A stretch of DNA of 64,000 bases from JACMNW01 sp031402355 (lineage in GTDB: Bacteria > Pseudomonadota > Alphaproteobacteria > Rhodobacterales > Rhodobacteraceae): positions 1 to 64,000 of the forward strand of contig JANNSG010000134.1 of the NCBI GenBank assembly GCA_031402355.1, read 5' to 3'. How positions within the stretch are numbered: the first letter of the stretch is position 1; the number at the start of each line of letters is the position of its first letter. A program made the translations under genes and the position numbers. Positions 24,889 through 33,703 of the stretch are shown piece by piece. The notes below the pieces were generated by a model. The model was not told the origin of the DNA. It was given only the letters and a program-made list of their open reading frames with translations, and ran no database searches.

Positions 24889-25076
24889 GCGGTAGGGATC
24901 GTGGCGGGCGTTTAGACGGATCAAGGGGCGCTTGCAACCGGGAAAAGTGGCTGTCGTGTCTGCCGGGGTCAGTGTCGCGGACCTGCTATACACCGAAACG
25001 TGGTTTGCTGCGGCTTGGCAAGCGCATTGCCACAGGTTAGCAAGGGGTGTCGCGCGATGTTTCGAAAGCCATCCCC

Positions 25077-25976
25077 ATGAAATCTGTTGTCCTTTTTGCT
25101 ATTGTGCTGTCCGGCATGGCGGTGTCGCAAACATATGGCCAAACCCCTTTCCTGCAAAAGGGCGATGCGCAATTGCAGCGGGTGCAGGCGGTGGTCACGC
25201 CTGAGGGTACGCAAAGGGTGCAACAGCTGACCTCGGTCATGCAGATCGCCCAGATCCTTTCGGTCATGCGCGAGGAAGGCTTTGATTACAGCAAGACCCT
25301 GGAAGAGGAAATGTTTCCGGGCCGTGGCGGTGCCAACTGGTCTGCGACTGTCGATACCATTTACGACGAAACGGCGATGAAATCGGTATTCGATGCCGCT
25401 TTGGCTGCCGAACTCGCCGGGACAGATCCGGAAGCGATTGAGGTCATGCAGGCGTTTTTCAGCTCGGATCGCGGCCAGCGTATCCTGACGCTGGAGATCG
25501 AGGCACGCCGCGCCTTGCTGGACCAAGACACCGAAGAAGCCGCGAAACTGCATGTCGAAGACCTGGCCGCCGCCGACGATCCGCGTCTGGCCCTGATCCG
25601 CGAATTCGCCGATGCCAATGATCTGATCGAAATGAACGTGGCTGGCGCGCTGAATGCCAATCTGGCGTTTTTCAAGGGCATGGCGGCCGAGGGCGGGTTT
25701 GACGTCGAGATGACCGAAGACGAGATGCTGCAAAACGTCTGGTCGCAGGAACCCGAGATTCGAGCAGAGACCGAAACCTGGCTTTATCCGTATCTTGCCT
25801 TGGCTTATCAGCCGCTGTCGGACGCGGATATGCAGGCCTATCTTGCGTTTTCAGATCAGGCCGAGGGCAAAGCGCTGAATGCAGCATTGTTTGCGGCGTT
25901 CAACGTGCTTTTCACGGATATTTCCGGCCGGTTGGGTCGCGCCGCCGCAAGACAGCTGCGGGGTGAGGATATCTGA
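25077..25976 (+). CDS. DUF2059 family exported protein
   Basis: A 299-residue secreted protein. Residues 1-23 are a signal peptide (MKSVVLFAIVLSGMAVSQTYG). The family-typical segments are the repeated helices around LTSVMQIAQILSVMREEGF and, in the C-terminal third, PYLALAYQPLSDADMQAYLAFSDQAEGKALN (the PLSDADMQAYLAFS part is diagnostic of DUF2059). Function unknown; periplasmic. ATG 25077 is chosen because the signal peptide begins there; an ATG 30 bases upstream is unlikely. Confidence 0.85.
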   Translation: MKSVVLFAIVLSGMAVSQTYGQTPFLQKGDAQLQRVQAVVTPEGTQRVQQLTSVMQIAQILSVMREEGFDYSKTLEEEMFPGRGGANWSATVDTIYDETAMKSVFDAALAAELAGTDPEAIEVMQAFFSSDRGQRILTLEIEARRALLDQDTEEAAKLHVEDLAAADDPRLALIREFADANDLIEMNVAGALNANLAFFKGMAAEGGFDVEMTEDEMLQNVWSQEPEIRAETETWLYPYLALAYQPLSDADMQAYLAFSDQAEGKALNAALFAAFNVLFTDISGRLGRAAARQLRGEDI

Positions 25977-26030
25977 CCGAGCAAGCCCGGCAGGACAGTC
26001 AGGCAGGGTCTGGCGCCTTGCCGGGATGTA

Positions 26031-27059
26031 TCAGACGGGCGCGTCGGGACGCAGCAAGCCCTCGCGCTTGAGATCGGCCCAAAGGCCGGGGTCAATTGCT
26101 GCGGTTGCGGCGGCAAGATTGGCATCAACTTCGGCCATGGCCTGGCCGCCGGGGATCACCGAAACCACAGCCGGGTGACACAGCGGAAACTGGAACGCCG
26201 CATCAACCATGCGAATACCCCGGGCGCGGCAGATGGCCTCGATCCTGGTCACGCGGTCCAGAATGTGTTGCGGCGCAGGGTCGTAATTGTAAAACGCCCC
26301 CGGTCTGGCGCCGGTTGCCAGAATGCCTGAATTATACGGCCCGCCGATGATGATGCCGATGCCCCGTTGGCTGGCCATTGGCAGGAACGACACCAAGGCC
26401 TCTTGTTCCAGCAAGGTATAACGTCCGGCCAGCAAGAACAGATCGAAATCGCCGCGCTCAGCCATCCATTGGCAGGGTTGCCATTCGTTGACGCCTGCCC
26501 CGAAGGCCTTGATCACACCGGAGTCGCGCAGGGCCAGCAAGGCGCGGTAGCCGCCTGCCATGAACTCGGCCAGCTTTGCGTCCAGTGCGGCCTGCGTCTT
26601 GTGATTGAAGACGTCCAGATCATGCGCAAGCAAGATGTCGATCCGGTCCAACCCAAGCCGTTCCAACGAAAACTCTACCGATCGCATGACGCCGTCATAG
26701 CTGTAATCGTAAATCTCTTTGCGCGCGGGCACGTCAAAGAATTTGCCGATGCAGTCGCGGTCTTCGCCCGTGTTGGGCAAACGGAACAGCCGACCGATCT
26801 TGGTCGATATGACATAGTCATCGCGACGCTTGCCGCGCAGAAAGCCGTTCAGCCGCGTTTCCGACAGGCCAAGACCGTAAAGCGGCGCAGTATCGAAATA
26901 CCGCACACCCAGATCCCAGGCGCGATTCAAGATGGCCAGAGCATCCGCTTCGGAGATAGCCCGGTACAGATTTCCCAAAGGGGCCGCGCCAAAGCCAAGT
27001 TCGGTAAATGTCAGCCCTCCGTTGCCGGTCCGGTCCCAATGGCGTGTCTTCAATTGCAT
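26031..27059 (-). CDS. Aldo/keto reductase, D-threo-aldose 1-dehydrogenase type
   Basis: A 342-residue NAD(P)-dependent oxidoreductase with the AKR barrel: LGFGAAPLGNLYR at the N-terminus, catalytic pattern FDTAPLYGLGLSE (D and Y), ISTKIGR lysine, and DILLAHD. This resembles the aldose 1-dehydrogenase branch, which oxidises L-fucose and related sugars to lactones. ATG 27059 (MQLKTRHWD) is preceded by GGAGG at 27066-27070 and is preferred to ATG 27071. A CTAACATG-type palindrome lies 18 bp upstream, tying it to the sugar regulon. Confidence 0.85.
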   Translation of the reverse strand: MQLKTRHWDRTGNGGLTFTELGFGAAPLGNLYRAISEADALAILNRAWDLGVRYFDTAPLYGLGLSETRLNGFLRGKRRDDYVISTKIGRLFRLPNTGEDRDCIGKFFDVPARKEIYDYSYDGVMRSVEFSLERLGLDRIDILLAHDLDVFNHKTQAALDAKLAEFMAGGYRALLALRDSGVIKAFGAGVNEWQPCQWMAERGDFDLFLLAGRYTLLEQEALVSFLPMASQRGIGIIIGGPYNSGILATGARPGAFYNYDPAPQHILDRVTRIEAICRARGIRMVDAAFQFPLCHPAVVSVIPGGQAMAEVDANLAAATAAIDPGLWADLKREGLLRPDAPV

Positions 27060-27076
27060 CTGTTCCTCCATGGTGG

Positions 27077-27088
27077 CTAACATGCTAG
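27077..27088. promoter_or_regulatory. Candidate sugar-regulon operator, copy 1
   Basis: CTAACATGCTAG, one base from the perfect palindrome CTAACATGTTAG found at 33136 and 38146. It lies in the short gap between the divergent aldo/keto reductase and BtpA-like genes. A LacI- or GntR-family regulator is the likely ligand, but none is encoded in the window. Confidence 0.65.
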
Positions 27089-27099
27089 TCTGAATCGAA

Positions 27100-27960
27100 A
27101 TGCGCTGCACCCGTTTCATGACGCGGCCGGGCAAAAAATCGGGGGATGACTTGGACAAGTTCAAGCGGGTTTTCGGGGCAGGCAAGCCAGTGATTGCAAT
27201 GGTGCATCTGGGCGCATTACCCGGCACGCCGCTTTATGATGCCGACGCCGGGCTGGATGGACTGATCCGTGGTGCGAGGGCCGATCTGCAAGAACTGCAG
27301 GCAGCGGGGTTTGATGCGGTGATGTTTGGCAATGAAAATGACAGGCCCTATGAGTTCAAGGTTGATACTGCGTCAACCGCCACCATGGCCTTCGTCATAG
27401 GCCAGTTGCACAGCGAAATCACAGTGCCGTTCGGCGTCAATGTCCTGTGGGATCCGATCAGTTCGGTGGCGCTTGCAGCCGCTACAGGGGCGGCTTTTGT
27501 GCGCGAGATTTTTACCGGCACCTATGCCAGTGACATGGGGCCATGGACACCCGACGCCGGGGCGGCCCTGCGCTATCGCGGCCGTCTGGGCCGCAGCGAT
27601 CTGGCGATGCTTTATAATGTCAGCGCCGAATTTGCCGATAGTCTTGATCGTCGCAGCCTGCCTGACCGGGCCCGGTCGGCTGTCTTTTCGTCGATCCCTG
27701 ACGCGGTGCTGGTGTCGGGCCAGATCACCGGCGAGGCGGCAAAGATGACGGATCTCGAGGCCGTGAAAGCAGCATTGCCCGACATTCCGGTGATGGCAAA
27801 CACCGGTGTCAAACATGCGACGATTGCCGATGTGTTGCGGGTGGCCGATGGCTGCATCGTGGGGTCTGCTCTGAAGGTGGACGGCCACACCTGGAACAGC
27901 GTTGACCCAGACCGCGCCCAGGATTTCATGGCGCGCGTGCGCCGCGTCAGGGGGGCATGA
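27100..27960 (+). CDS. BtpA/SgcQ family protein
   Basis: A predicted TIM-barrel protein, 286 residues from ATG 27100. Family features: GKPVIAMVHLGALPGTPLYD near residue 27, DAVMFGNENDRPY, NVLWDPISSVALAAATGAAFVREIF (diagnostic part VLWDPISSVALA), and the C-terminal NTGVKHATIADVLRVADG and VGSALK. SgcQ-like members occur in sugar operons; the reaction is not established. TTG 27151, with GGGGGA five bases upstream, would give a start closer to the usual family N-terminus and is an alternative. It overlaps the next gene by four bases. Confidence 0.8.
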   Translation: MRCTRFMTRPGKKSGDDLDKFKRVFGAGKPVIAMVHLGALPGTPLYDADAGLDGLIRGARADLQELQAAGFDAVMFGNENDRPYEFKVDTASTATMAFVIGQLHSEITVPFGVNVLWDPISSVALAAATGAAFVREIFTGTYASDMGPWTPDAGAALRYRGRLGRSDLAMLYNVSAEFADSLDRRSLPDRARSAVFSSIPDAVLVSGQITGEAAKMTDLEAVKAALPDIPVMANTGVKHATIADVLRVADGCIVGSALKVDGHTWNSVDPDRAQDFMARVRRVRGA

Positions 27961-29063
27961 TGCTGGACCGGTTGCGAAAAGACCTGACCGATCTGATGCT
28001 GACGCCTGGCCTGTCTGGCCATGAGGACCGCGTCGCCGCAGTGATCCGAGGCCGGCTGCAGGCGATCGGTGTGGCGACAAAAACCGACCGTATGGGCAAC
28101 CTGATCGCCAGCTTTGCGGGGTCGGATGACCACCCTTCGGTGATGCTGTTCACCCATATGGACCAGTTGGGGTTCTTTGTCCGCCGGATCGAGGCTGACG
28201 GCCTGATCCGTGTCGAACGCATGGGCGGTGTGTCGGAGCGCGCCATGGCGGCGCAGGCAGTCTTGTGTTGCGTAGGAGAAGGGCGCGACGTGCCGGGCAT
28301 CATCATGAACAAGTCGCATCACGCCACCACGGCTGAGGAAAAATACAAAGTGCTGACCGCGCCCGAAATCACCATCGACACCGGCCATGGATCGAAAGCG
28401 GCGGTCGAGACGGCAGGGGTTCGCATCGGCACGCCCGTGGTCTATGCGCCCCGGGTCATCGCCCTTGCCGGGGGTCGCATTGCCGGTACCTCGGTCGATG
28501 ACCGCGCCGGATGTGCGGTGCTGATCGAAGTGGCGCGCGGTCTGGCCAAGGCGCGAAAAGCCGGGCGTCGCGGCCCGACCGTTCATCTGGTCTGGACCGT
28601 GCAGGAAGAATTCAATCTGCGCGGCGGGCAGGTCGCGGCCCAGGCCTTGCTGCCCGATATCGCCATTCAGATAGACCTGATGTTGGCTTGCGATACCCCC
28701 GACATGGCCAATCGCGGCGAAATGGTTCTGGGCGGAGGCCCCGGCATCAGCCTTTATTCCTTTCATGGGCGGGGCACCCTGAATGGCACGATCCCGCACC
28801 CCGCCATGGTCTCGCTGATGGAGGATGCAGCACAGGCCGAAGGCCTGCCCCTGCAGCGTTCGGCACAGGTCGGCGTGCTGACCGATCTGTCTTATGTGCA
28901 ACTGGTAGGGCAGGGGGTGGCGTCCATCGATATCGGTTTTCCGATGCGCTATTCGCATTCGGCGGTGGAATGTTGCGATCTGGCCGATCTGCAAGGTCTG
29001 ACCCGGCTTTGTCTTGCTGCCTTCGATAAGATACCCCCCGGCATGACTCTGAACCGGGGATAG
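27957..29063 (+). CDS. M42-family metallohydrolase (FrvX/SgcX-like)
   Basis: A 368-residue dinuclear metal enzyme of the M42 glutamyl aminopeptidase/endoglucanase-like group. Metal and catalytic motifs in order: TPGLSGHED near the start, FTHMDQLGF (His, Asp), GTSVDDRAG, TVQEEFNLRGG (Glu pair), ACDTPD, and MRYSHSAVE. In enteric bacteria the SgcX member lies in the same sugar cluster as SgcQ, and the same pairing is seen here, overlapping by ATGA-type coupling. Its substrate is probably a sugar derivative or peptide; unknown. Confidence 0.83.
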   Translation: MMLDRLRKDLTDLMLTPGLSGHEDRVAAVIRGRLQAIGVATKTDRMGNLIASFAGSDDHPSVMLFTHMDQLGFFVRRIEADGLIRVERMGGVSERAMAAQAVLCCVGEGRDVPGIIMNKSHHATTAEEKYKVLTAPEITIDTGHGSKAAVETAGVRIGTPVVYAPRVIALAGGRIAGTSVDDRAGCAVLIEVARGLAKARKAGRRGPTVHLVWTVQEEFNLRGGQVAAQALLPDIAIQIDLMLACDTPDMANRGEMVLGGGPGISLYSFHGRGTLNGTIPHPAMVSLMEDAAQAEGLPLQRSAQVGVLTDLSYVQLVGQGVASIDIGFPMRYSHSAVECCDLADLQGLTRLCLAAFDKIPPGMTLNRG

Positions 29064-29067
29064 CGGC

Positions 29068-30561
29068 ATGACATACACGCTTGGTGTCGATGTCGGCACT
29101 TATGAAACCAAGGGCGTGCTGGTCGATGCGGCCGGCCGGATCGTGGCGCAGGCGGCCTGCCCGCACAGGATGATCGTGCCGCGCCCGGGGTGGGCCGAAC
29201 ACCGGGCCGAGCAGGACTGGTGGGGCGATTTCGTCCGCGTCACCCGAAGCCTTTTGGCCGAAAGCAAAGTTGCCCCCGAACGTATCAAGGCGGTTGCCGC
29301 CTCGGCTATCGGGCCGTGCATGTTGCCCGTTGATACTGATGGCACGCCTTTGATGAACGGCGTGCTTTACGGCGTTGATACCCGCGCGCAGGCTGAGATC
29401 GAAGACCTGAATGCCAGCATCGGCAAAGCAGTCATCCTTGGGCGCTGCGGCAATGCGTTGACCTCGCAATCGGTGGGGCCGAAAATCCTGTGGCTGAAGC
29501 GCAACCATCCGGATCTTTGGGCGAAAACCGCGCAGATCCTGACGGCGACCAGCTATCTGACCTATCGCCTGACCGGGGCTTATGTGATCGATCATTACAC
29601 CGCCGCCAATTTCAGCCCGCTTTATGATTTCGCGGCACAGAACTGGTGCTTTGATCTGGCCGATATCTGCCGCCCGGATCAATTGCCGCGCCTGATGTGG
29701 TCAACCGAAATCGCAGGCGCTGTGACCGCCCGCGCCGCTGCTGAGACCGGCCTTGCTGTCGGGACCCCGGTCACTTGCGGCACGATCGATGCCGCAGCCG
29801 AAGCGGTGTCTGTCGGGGTCACAGCGCCCGGCGACATGATGATGATGTATGGGTCTACCATTTTCGTCATCGCGCTGACCAGTACCCGCCCGGATGAGCC
29901 GCGCCTGTGGCAAGCTCCATGGCTTTTCCCCGGCCAGTATTCCGCGATGGCAGGGCTTGCTACATCGGGCACCCTGACCCATTGGTTTCGTGACCAATTC
30001 GCCCGCGATCTGCCGACAGATACCGCATTTACCACATTGACGGCCGAGGCGATGGCGTCACCCCCCGGGGCCAACGGCTTGATCTGCCTGCCACATTTTT
30101 CGGGCGAACGCACGCCGATCCATGATCCCGCCGCCAAGGGCGCCTTCTTTGGTCTGAATCTGACCCACACCAGGGGCGATCTTTACCGCGCTGCCCTAGA
30201 GGGCATCGCTTGCGCAACCCGCCATATCACCGATACCTACGCAAATGCCGGTGCTGCCCCAAGCCGCGTGCTCGCGGTGGGCGGGGGCACGAAGAACCGG
30301 CCCTGGCTGCAGGCCACATCCGATCTGACCGGGCTCGATCAGTTGCTGTGCCATGTCAGCACGGGGGCCTCTTTCGGGGATGCGTTTCTTGCGTCTCTGG
30401 CAGTCGGGCAATCCAGCCCCGCCAGCATGGCAGACTGGAACCCGGTGGTCGAAACAATTCGCGCCACGCCACACGCCGCCTACACGCGGCAATACCCGCT
30501 GTTTCGTAGGCTTTATGAGGCGACAAAAGACATCGCAGCGGATCTGTCCAAACCTGACTGA
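29068..30561 (+). CDS. FGGY-family carbohydrate kinase
   Basis: A 497-residue sugar kinase of the xylulokinase/glycerol kinase family. The N-terminal ATPase motif is YTLGVDVGTYETKGVLVD, the substrate-region pattern is LPHFSGERTPIHDP, and the C-terminal nucleotide motif is VLAVGGGTKNRPWLQ with SFGDAFLA. It would phosphorylate a keto- or aldose sugar after uptake; xylulose-like substrates are the family default, but specificity is not readable. It starts 5 bp after the M42 gene and ends the three-gene operon that starts with the BtpA-like gene. Confidence 0.88.
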   Translation: MTYTLGVDVGTYETKGVLVDAAGRIVAQAACPHRMIVPRPGWAEHRAEQDWWGDFVRVTRSLLAESKVAPERIKAVAASAIGPCMLPVDTDGTPLMNGVLYGVDTRAQAEIEDLNASIGKAVILGRCGNALTSQSVGPKILWLKRNHPDLWAKTAQILTATSYLTYRLTGAYVIDHYTAANFSPLYDFAAQNWCFDLADICRPDQLPRLMWSTEIAGAVTARAAAETGLAVGTPVTCGTIDAAAEAVSVGVTAPGDMMMMYGSTIFVIALTSTRPDEPRLWQAPWLFPGQYSAMAGLATSGTLTHWFRDQFARDLPTDTAFTTLTAEAMASPPGANGLICLPHFSGERTPIHDPAAKGAFFGLNLTHTRGDLYRAALEGIACATRHITDTYANAGAAPSRVLAVGGGTKNRPWLQATSDLTGLDQLLCHVSTGASFGDAFLASLAVGQSSPASMADWNPVVETIRATPHAAYTRQYPLFRRLYEATKDIAADLSKPD

Positions 30562-30570
30562 GACGCGCTT

Positions 30571-30599
30571 TTTCTGTTTGAAAATATCCCCGCCGGAGG
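30571..30599 (-). repeat. Inverted, diverged copy of the intergenic tag
   Basis: On the minus strand this stretch reads like the tag at 4182-4210: the shared core is GAGGATACTTTTGAACAG there and GGGGATATTTTCAAACAG here. It lies just after the FGGY kinase stop, again in an intergenic position. No hairpins accompany it. Confidence 0.5.
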
Positions 30600-30623
30600 C
30601 CCTTTTCATTGCCCGTAACATCG

Positions 30624-31079
30624 TCACAACGAAGGCAGGTCAACCACGCCCTTTTTCAGGATGAAACAACCATAGGGCCCCGAATCCGAAGTCCGTATGA
30701 TGCAAAATGCGCGCTCGGCGGCGGCATAAAACGCAAACCTCTCTACCGCTTGCACCTGTACCCTTCGCCCTTCGGCCCGGTCGATCACAGCTTGAACGCG
30801 GGCGAACACCGGCAATTCAGCGTCCGCTTCGCCAACCACCTGCATCCGTGTCACCGGTGCGTCTACAAATCCGTCAAGCGGCATCAAGGTCAAGATCGCT
30901 GCAAGGCCTGTAGGGATATCGCAACCCGGCATGTCGATAAGGCGGCCGTAAGTGGTTTTCGCGGCAATCCGCGCTGCCGGATGATTGACATCGCAGATCA
31001 CCAGGTCATCACCATGCCCCATCAGCATCAGGACATGCACGATCTCGGCCGATAGTCGTTGGTCAATGCCTTTGAGCAT
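30624..31079 (-). CDS. RbsD/FucU-type sugar mutarotase
   Basis: A 151-residue mutarotase of the RbsD/FucU family, which interconverts sugar anomers. Family features are MLKGIDQRLSAEIVHVLMLMGHGDDLVICDVNHP (diagnostic part GHGDDLVICDVNHP), PLDGFVD and the C-terminal YGCFILKKGVV. The FucU-like longer form fits fucose mutarotase. It ends the ABC permease transcript: the malF-like, malG-like and this gene follow one another on the minus strand. A paralogue at 39985 is in the same region. Confidence 0.88.
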   Translation of the reverse strand: MLKGIDQRLSAEIVHVLMLMGHGDDLVICDVNHPAARIAAKTTYGRLIDMPGCDIPTGLAAILTLMPLDGFVDAPVTRMQVVGEADAELPVFARVQAVIDRAEGRRVQVQAVERFAFYAAAERAFCIIRTSDSGPYGCFILKKGVVDLPSL

Positions 31080-31109
31080 GCGCGTACTTCCCTCAGCAGT
31101 GTCAGAACT

Positions 31110-32027
31110 TTACTTCACTGCCCCCGCAGCCATGCCCTTGATGATGTAGCGCTCCAGTATCACGCCGATCACCACCAGCGGCAGAATCGCGGCGAATGAC
31201 AGGGCCGCCATCGACCACCAGGATATGCCCTGCGATCCGGTTTGGCTTGCCACCATCACCGGCAGGGTCTTGGCCTGGGTTGACGTCAGAAGGGCTGCAA
31301 AGAAATATTCGTTCCATGTCAGCACCAAGGACAAGATCAGGGCCGCCACCATGCCGGGCAAGGCGATCGGCAGGATGATGGTCAGGAACGCCCCCCAGAT
31401 CGACAGACCATCGACCAGGGCCGCTTCTTCCAATTCGGTGGGGATTCCCGCAAACTGATCGCGCATGATCCAGATCACGATCGGAAGCACTGACAGGGTG
31501 TAAAGCATGATCAGGCCTACCCGCGTGTCCAGCAGCGCGAGTTCCTTGTACAGCACCAGAAACGGCAGCGCCAAGACAACCGGCGGCAGGATCAACTGGC
31601 TGAGAAAGAAAAACGAGATGTCCGCATTGCGCATATAGCCGAACTTGTAAGAAAACCGCGAAAGCCCATAGGCCGCCAGACTGCCCAGGATCACCGCCAG
31701 CACCGAGGCGGAAACCGACGTGATCAGCGAGTTGGTGAAGCGTTTGAAGAATTCCTCGCGAACGGTTGACTCAGCCCCGATCGTATCGGGCGACAGTCCC
31801 ATGGACTTCCAACCCAGCCATTTGGGCGTGTAGTCCACCCAAGGGATCAGATGCCCTTTCATGACGTCCGGGGCCATTTTGAATGATGTGGTCAGGGTCC
31901 AGTAGATCGGAAACAGACAGATCACCGCCCACAAGATCAGCACCGCATAGATCGCGAAACGTCCGCTCCACCACTTGGCGTGGTGGGCAAGATCGGTGGG
32001 TGCATCGTGGAAAATCTGTTCGCTCAT
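31110..32027 (-). CDS. ABC sugar importer permease, MalG/UgpE type
   Basis: A 305-residue inner-membrane permease with about six transmembrane helices and the EAA loop EEAALVDGLSIWGAFLTIILPIALPG (core EAALVDG---ILPIALP) that contacts the ATPase. The N-terminus is the typical cytoplasmic start followed by FAIYAVLILWAVICLFPIYW. ATG 32027 is chosen; a TTG six bases upstream overlaps the preceding gene. It partners the malF-like permease just upstream, the ATPase at 38265 and the binding protein at 36357. Confidence 0.9.
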   Translation of the reverse strand: MSEQIFHDAPTDLAHHAKWWSGRFAIYAVLILWAVICLFPIYWTLTTSFKMAPDVMKGHLIPWVDYTPKWLGWKSMGLSPDTIGAESTVREEFFKRFTNSLITSVSASVLAVILGSLAAYGLSRFSYKFGYMRNADISFFFLSQLILPPVVLALPFLVLYKELALLDTRVGLIMLYTLSVLPIVIWIMRDQFAGIPTELEEAALVDGLSIWGAFLTIILPIALPGMVAALILSLVLTWNEYFFAALLTSTQAKTLPVMVASQTGSQGISWWSMAALSFAAILPLVVIGVILERYIIKGMAAGAVK

Positions 32028-32029
32028 TC

Positions 32030-33133
32030 TCAATACCTAGGCCGCATCCAACGATCCAACAGCTTCATCAAGGCCGTCATCCCGATGATGATGATCACCA
32101 GATAGACCATGGCCAGCATGGTGCCATAACCGACGTTGGACCGGTCACGGTATTCCCGGAAGATGAAGCTGGTGACGGAATCGGTCGCACCACCCGGCCC
32201 GCCTGAGGTGACATTGATGATGATATCGGCCAGTTTCAGCTTGAAGATGATCCGGATCAGGATCGCGGTGATCGACACCGGCAGCATCAATGGAAATGTA
32301 ATTTCCCAAAAACCGCGCCAGCCATTCGCGCCGTCCACCTTGGATGCTTCTTGCAGCTCTTTCGGGATCGCCTGCAGCCCCGCCAGAATCATGATCATCA
32401 TGAACGGGATATAGGTCCAGGCATCCATCGCCATGATGATGAAGCGGGCTGTTTCGGGGTTGCCAAAGAACGACGGGCTGTCCCATCCCAAGGCCCGGGC
32501 CAAACGGGCCAGCGGGCCAAAGCGAATTTCCATCATGGATTTGCCGATCATCCAGCTGACCGCCACCGGCGACAGCATCAAAGGCATCAGGAACGCCACC
32601 CGAAAGAACTTTCGTGCCCGAATTTCCGCGTTCAGCAGAAGCGCCAGGCCAAAGGCGATCGCATATTCAACCACGATGGCCAACAGATACCAGATCATGT
32701 TGGTCAGGGCGTTCCAGTAAAACGGATCGGCCCACATCTGCTTCAGGTTGGCCAGGCCATTGAACTTGCGCCCCTCGGAGGATGCCAGATTCCAGTCCGA
32801 AAAGGCAATTCCCAGACCAAAGGCCAGTGGCAGAATGGCAAAGGACAGAACGAACAGAACTGCCGGCAAGATGAACAGCGCCCGCTTGCCCTGCTCGCCC
32901 CGGATCAGTACCTGCCCCCAGCACAGGCAGACCGCCCAGACCACATAAGCATAAAGCGTTGGTCGCCAATTCGCAAAACCGAAGTCGCGCCATCCAACCG
33001 ATTGCAGCACCTGCAGACAGGCGACCGCCAACAGCAAGGCAGCAGATCCCCATGTCACGATAGCCCCCAAGCGGCGACGCCGCGCAGAGATGGCGTCGTT
33101 CGTGACGATATGCAGAAGATCCCCGTCGCTCAT
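32030..33133 (-). CDS. ABC sugar importer permease, MalF/UgpA type
   Basis: A 367-residue permease with an N-terminal pair of extra helices (about residues 20-65) before the permease core; the EAA loop is QEASKVDGANGWRGFWEITFPLMLP (diagnostic EASKVDGA---ITFPLMLP). ATG 33133 (MSDGDLLHIV) is used, although no strong ribosome site precedes it because the operator palindrome occupies 33136-33147; an in-frame continuation to 33253 exists. It overlaps or abuts the malG-like gene by a few bases. Confidence 0.85.
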   Translation of the reverse strand: MSDGDLLHIVTNDAISARRRRLGAIVTWGSAALLLAVACLQVLQSVGWRDFGFANWRPTLYAYVVWAVCLCWGQVLIRGEQGKRALFILPAVLFVLSFAILPLAFGLGIAFSDWNLASSEGRKFNGLANLKQMWADPFYWNALTNMIWYLLAIVVEYAIAFGLALLLNAEIRARKFFRVAFLMPLMLSPVAVSWMIGKSMMEIRFGPLARLARALGWDSPSFFGNPETARFIIMAMDAWTYIPFMMIMILAGLQAIPKELQEASKVDGANGWRGFWEITFPLMLPVSITAILIRIIFKLKLADIIINVTSGGPGGATDSVTSFIFREYRDRSNVGYGTMLAMVYLVIIIIGMTALMKLLDRWMRPRY

Positions 33134-33135
33134 GA

Positions 33136-33147
33136 CTAACATGTTAG
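33136..33147. promoter_or_regulatory. Candidate sugar-regulon operator, copy 2
   Basis: Perfect palindrome CTAACATGTTAG, three bases upstream of the malF-like start. Placed this close to the start it would block transcription initiation or elongation when bound. Confidence 0.7.
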
Positions 33148-33537
33148 CCAGCAGAAAGGCCAAAGGAAAGGGGCATATAGACTTGGCCAAAGAAAGGTCT
33201 GACTCGGCGTCGGATTTGCGAAAAAGCACATGTGGCGCAACAAAATCGAACATCTGGTCGGTCTGCGGCTGGCTAAATCCGCAAACGGCGGTTGGTAAGT
33301 CTACCTGTTAACAGTCTGACAACAGGAGCATAATAGGACGTCAGGACTGAGCGTCTAAGGAAGTCCTCTGACTGAATGTCAAATAAAGTTTACAGTTGAA
33401 ATTGTATCGTGTGCGTGACAGATTGTCGCTACCCCGACCAATGCAGACCCTGTCTGCAAGGTTGTGGTTCAAGGCGAGCGGGGTGTCGTCAACTCGTCAG
33501 AATGGGCTAGCGACGACGCAGGTACGGAGGAATTTTT
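33148..33537. other. Intergenic region with the puc promoter
   Basis: About 390 bases between the divergent permease operon and pucB. The half nearest the permease genes shows nothing beyond low-level reading frames. The other half contains the paired PpsR-type boxes at 33377-33420 and an untranslated leader of over 100 bases ending in GGAGG at 33526-33530 before pucB. Confidence 0.6.
33377..33420 (+). promoter_or_regulatory. Tandem PpsR/CrtJ boxes of the puc promoter
   Basis: Two TGT-N12-ACA boxes, TGTCAAATAAAGTTTACA at 33377-33394 and TGTATCGTGTGCGTGACA at 33403-33420, separated by 8 bp. This sequence and spacing match the sites where the redox/light repressor PpsR (CrtJ) represses photosynthesis promoters in purple bacteria. 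They lie about 120 bases before pucB. Repression under high oxygen is inferred from that precedent. Confidence 0.8.
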
Positions 33538-33693
33538 ATGTCCAACGATCCGAACAAGGTATGGCCAACCGGCCTTACCTTGAGTGAGGCTGAGGAAGTT
33601 CATAGCTACCTCATCGACGGAACACGGGTGTTCGGGCTGATCGCCCTGATCGCACATGTTCTGGTAGCCGTTTCAACACCATGGCTTGGCTAG
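33538..33693 (+). CDS. pucB: Light-harvesting 2 (B800-850) beta subunit
   Basis: A 51-residue bacteriochlorophyll-binding protein of the peripheral antenna. It has the family layout WPTGLTLSEAEEVHSYLIDG, a single membrane helix, and histidines H22 (EEVHSY) and H40 (ALIAHVL); H40 should ligate B850 bacteriochlorophyll. The C-terminus STPWLG is canonical. GGAGG at 33526-33530 is the ribosome site. It precedes pucA by 10 bp in the puc operon. Confidence 0.96.
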   Translation: MSNDPNKVWPTGLTLSEAEEVHSYLIDGTRVFGLIALIAHVLVAVSTPWLG

Positions 33694-33703
33694 GGGGCAC
33701 ATC

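Noticed and set aside
27151..27960. TTG 27151 as the BtpA-like start
   Set aside because: Plausible ribosome spacing, but TTG starts are less common; kept as an alternative rather than the main call.
27100..27960. Photosystem-related role for the BtpA-like protein because of nearby puc genes
   Set aside because: The BtpA name comes from cyanobacterial photosystem I work; here the gene is in a sugar operon with an SgcX-like partner, and SgcQ-like function fits better.
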